Part shown: in pieces, positions 58,282 to 60,077 of the stretch
Numbering within the stretch: the stretch's first letter is position 1
Layout: each line of letters starts with the position of its first letter
Assembly: GCA_900557455.1 (NCBI GenBank)
Contig: USSM01000006.1
Location: forward strand, 1-60,077
Length of the DNA stretch: 60,077 nt
Source of the DNA: an uncultured Collinsella sp.
GTDB taxonomy: Bacteria; Actinomycetota; Coriobacteriia; Coriobacteriales; Coriobacteriaceae
Direction of reading: 5' to 3'
Made by a program: the position numbers and the translations under genes
The notes under the pieces: generated by a model
Told to the model about the DNA's origin: nothing
The model's input: only the letters and a program-made list of their open reading frames with translations
Databases searched by the model: none

Positions 58282-58304
58282 AAGGGGGTCGAGGCCCCCT
58301 TTTT
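58282..58304 (+). terminator. Terminator after tRNA-Leu
   Basis: GGGGG (58284-58288) pairs with CCCCC (58295-58299) and is followed by TTTTT. Confidence 0.85.
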
Positions 58305-58334
58305 CGTGTACGTAATGTGATAATGTGCGGTACG

Positions 58335-58510
58335 TGTTATTATTCGCAAGGCGTTGTTCCCGCAATGCCCTAAAGAGGAACCCGAGGGTTCCCACCTTTT
58401 GGCGCCAATGAGCAGCTGACTGGTCATACAACCTAGATTCCCTTCCTCATACCGAGGATGTCTATGTGTACGACCTGGTTGCAAAGAAGCGCCGGGTTAT
58501 TTTTTTATGA
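58335..58510 (+). promoter_or_regulatory. infC-rpmI-rplT leader with attenuator
   Basis: About 165 bases of structured leader. A TTATTATT -10-like stretch is near 58337-58344. Hairpin 1 is GGCGTTG/CAATGCC (58350-58369), and hairpin 2 is GGAACCC/GGGTTCC (58377-58392). A final stem ACCTGG/CCGGGT (58473-58478 with 58492-58497) runs into a T-rich tract to 58506, ending just before the infC ribosome binding site. A terminator placed directly before infC fits attenuation control, as in IF3-L20 leaders of other bacteria. I cannot match it to a known family by eye. Confidence 0.6.
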
Positions 58511-58525
58511 ATGGAGGTAGGGAAA

Positions 58526-59080
58526 ATAGCTAAGTCTGATGACACCCGCATCAACGACGAGATCACTGCATCTTCGTGCCGTTTGATTGGCGTCGATGGC
58601 TCTCAGCTCGGCCTGTTCGCCATCCGCGATGCCCAGCGCGTCGCTGACGATCAGGGTCTCGACCTGGTCGAGATCGCTCCCAACGCGGAGCCGCCGGTCT
58701 GCAAGGTCATGGACTACGGTAAGTTCAAGTACCAGCAGGCCATGAAGGCCAAGGCCGCTCGTAAGAACCAGTCCAAGGTCGAGGTCAAGGAAATGAAGTT
58801 CCGACCCAAGATCGACGTTGGCGATTACGAGACCAAGAAGGGCCACGTTCTGCGTTTCCTCAAGAAGGGCGCGCGCGTTAAGATCACCATCATGTTCCGC
58901 GGCCGTGAGATGGCTCACCCGGAGCAGGGTCTTAACGTTCTCGAGCGTCTCGCCGAGGATCTCAAGCCTTACGCTACGGTCGAGTCCAAGCCTAAGATGG
59001 AAGGCCGTAACATGCTTATGCTGCTCGCCCCGATTAAGGGCGCCTTTGATGAGGATAAAGCGGCAAGCGATACCAAGTAA
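58526..59080 (+). CDS. infC: Translation initiation factor IF-3 (probable ATA start)
   Basis: 184 residues if started at ATA 58526. IF-3 motifs: RINDEI, LVEIAPNAEPPVCKVMDYG, FRPKIDVGDYETK, IMFRGREMAHPEQG and PKMEGRNMLMLLAP. IF-3 binds the 30S subunit, discriminates start codons and splits ribosomes. Its genes often use a rare start so that IF-3 represses itself. Here GGAGGT (58513-58518) lies seven bases before ATA. The only in-frame ATG, at 58511, overlaps that ribosome binding site and would add MEVGK, so ATA is the better start. Operon with rpmI and rplT. Confidence 0.93.
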   Translation: MAKSDDTRINDEITASSCRLIGVDGSQLGLFAIRDAQRVADDQGLDLVEIAPNAEPPVCKVMDYGKFKYQQAMKAKAARKNQSKVEVKEMKFRPKIDVGDYETKKGHVLRFLKKGARVKITIMFRGREMAHPEQGLNVLERLAEDLKPYATVESKPKMEGRNMLMLLAPIKGAFDEDKAASDTK

Positions 59081-59112
59081 CTAGTGTTCTGTAACCGATT
59101 AAGGAGTATTTC

Positions 59113-59304
59113 ATGCCTAAGATGAAGTCCCACAGCGGCACCAAGAAGCGTTTCCGCAAGACTGGTACCGGCAAGCTTATGCGCGCCAAGGCTTTCAAGA
59201 GCCACATCCTGAGCAAGAAGTCCACCAAGCGTAAGCGTGGCTTCCGTCAGGAGACCGAGATCGCCGCTGCCGACCGCAAGGTCATCAAGTCGCGCCTCGC
59301 CTAA
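59113..59304 (+). CDS. rpmI: 50S ribosomal protein L35
   Basis: 63 residues, the normal L35 length. [20 protein letters not shown] is the family start, then [21 protein letters not shown] precedes the ATG by eight bases. Second gene of the infC operon. Confidence 0.97.
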   Translation: MPKMKSHSGTKKRFRKTGTGKLMRAKAFKSHILSKKSTKRKRGFRQETEIAAADRKVIKSRLA

Positions 59305-59350
59305 GTTCGCGTTCCCGTTTTTCGTTTTACCGTCTAGGAGTTGATAGAAC

Positions 59351-59710
59351 ATGGCACGTATTAAGCGCGCTGTTGCCGCCAAGAAGAAGCGCCGTACCGT
59401 TATGCACCGTGCGAAGGGTTACTACGGTGCCGCTTCGCGTACTTACAAGCATGCTAAAGAGCAGGTCCAGCACTCCCTGCAGTATCAGTATCGTGATCGC
59501 CGCAACAAGAAGCGCGAGATTCGCTCTCTCTGGATCACCCGCATCAACGCTGCCGCTCGCCTGAACGACATCTCTTACTCTCAGTTCATGCACGGCCTGA
59601 AGGTTGCCGGCATCGAGCTCGACCGCAAGGTCCTGGCTCAGATGGCCTACGAGGACATCGAGTCCTTCAACGAGCTGGCTGCCATTGCCAAGAAGGCTCT
59701 CGAGGCCTAA
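59351..59710 (+). CDS. rplT: 50S ribosomal protein L20
   Basis: 119 residues with ARIKRAVAAKKKRRTVM, AKGYYGAASRTYKHAKEQV, YRDRRNKKREIRSLWITRIN and YSQFMHGLKVAGIELDRKVL. L20 nucleates 50S assembly and represses this operon in other bacteria by binding its leader, so the structured leader before infC is a possible site. AGGAG precedes the ATG. A terminator follows. Confidence 0.97.
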   Translation: MARIKRAVAAKKKRRTVMHRAKGYYGAASRTYKHAKEQVQHSLQYQYRDRRNKKREIRSLWITRINAAARLNDISYSQFMHGLKVAGIELDRKVLAQMAYEDIESFNELAAIAKKALEA

Positions 59711-59731
59711 TAGATTCTGTTGAATCGCCAG

Positions 59732-59767
59732 GGGAGTGTCGCACTGTGCGCGACACTCCCTCTTTTT
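59732..59767 (+). terminator. Intrinsic terminator of infC-rpmI-rplT
   Basis: GGGAGTGTCGC (59732-59742) pairs perfectly with GCGACACTCCC (59750-59760), then TCTTTTTT. Confidence 0.95.
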
Positions 59768-60077
59768 TATCGAAAGCGCTGGTTTACAAAGCAAAAAGCG
59801 CGGGTAGAAAAACACTTACAGGTGACCGATCTTTATATGTCTCTTAACCGAAGGGTCATCATCTGATACGTGCGGTCTTGCTGCACTCGACTTTCTACTT
59901 CCAATATAGAAAGCCATAGATTGTGTAGGACTTGTGAAGAGTGGAATTGACGTCCCACATCGCTTCGCGGTCTGGCAATATATCTCCTTGCCGCGCGGCC
60001 CAGTCGAACCGGGAACCAGCGCAGGCGTGCACCTTGAGAACCGGATACTGCGAGGATGGACACACCAGTTGTGTCGC
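59768..60077 (+). other. Gene-free tail, probable rRNA leader
   Basis: 310 bases without a convincing ORF, distinctly lower in GC between about 59800 and 59940. CCTTGAGAACCGGATACTG at 60032-60050 resembles the TTGAGAACTCAATAGTG-type element that precedes 16S rRNA in actinobacteria. A GACACA/TGTGTC hairpin (60059-60075) ends the window. No 16S sequence is reached. Confidence 0.4.

Noticed and set aside
1..60077. CRISPR arrays, insertion sequences, prophage
   Set aside because: No regularly spaced direct repeats, transposase, integrase or phage structural genes were seen. The repeats present are short hairpins or two-copy tandems.

Overview
This 60 kb window is a stretch of ordinary bacterial chromosome that looks like a human-gut Coriobacteriia genome, most likely Collinsella. 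The organism call is inference. It rests on GC-rich, tightly packed genes, a RecJ-helicase fusion, a single-chain PurL, an electron-confurcating lactate dehydrogenase, an EtfA with two 4Fe-4S sites, and a sortase-type tail ending in a non-canonical LAQTSD motif. No prophage, transposase, CRISPR array or integrase is visible.

Layout. 0-3.6 kb: a possible 27-residue membrane peptide beside a long palindrome, a HIRAN protein, a 59-residue protein, a metallophosphoesterase and a DUF2130 coiled-coil protein. 3.6-13 kb: a Ski2-type helicase and three tRNA-modification candidates (TrmB, a Trm9-like methyltransferase, Elp3), interrupted by an XRE regulator/DUF4097 pair and followed by a spermidine-synthase-like protein. 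13-18.7 kb: a three-gene minus-strand operon, TerB_N/TerB_C protein, BrxD-like ATPase and Lhr/BrxHI-like helicase. This is the best candidate here for an incompletely described DNA-processing or defence system. 18.7-22.8 kb: a DUF554 membrane protein and a five-gene cluster of exported or anchored proteins.

23-30 kb: a lactate dehydrogenase/EtfB/EtfA operon, an HD phosphohydrolase, AzlCD and a KdgT-type permease. 30-40 kb: a diguanylate cyclase, an EamA transporter, purL, a cation/proton antiporter, an SDR dehydrogenase and homoserine dehydrogenase. 40.4-46 kb: an internally deleted relic of a branched-chain amino-acid binding protein, directly followed by the intact livJHMGF operon. 46-48.6 kb: cutC, a DUF4931 protein and a BASS-family symporter. 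48.7-56.4 kb: the RecJ-helicase fusion, the stringent-response Rsh protein, an MBL hydrolase and class II fructose-bisphosphate aldolase. 56.4-60 kb: a tandem non-coding repeat, a transglutaminase-like protein, tRNA-Leu(CAA), and infC-rpmI-rplT behind an attenuator-like leader. infC appears to start at ATA. The last ~100 bases resemble the leader that precedes 16S rRNA, so the window may stop at an rrn operon.

Functional threads: amino-acid and carbon flow (lactate oxidation, branched-chain amino-acid import and export, homoserine, purines, aldolase); translation control (tRNA modification, Rsh, IF3-L35-L20); and nucleic-acid processing (four SF2 helicase domains, RecJ, HIRAN, DUF2130, the TerB operon). 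Short hairpins with related loops and palindromic intergenic repeats recur. Function assignments come from motifs read by eye; no database search was run.
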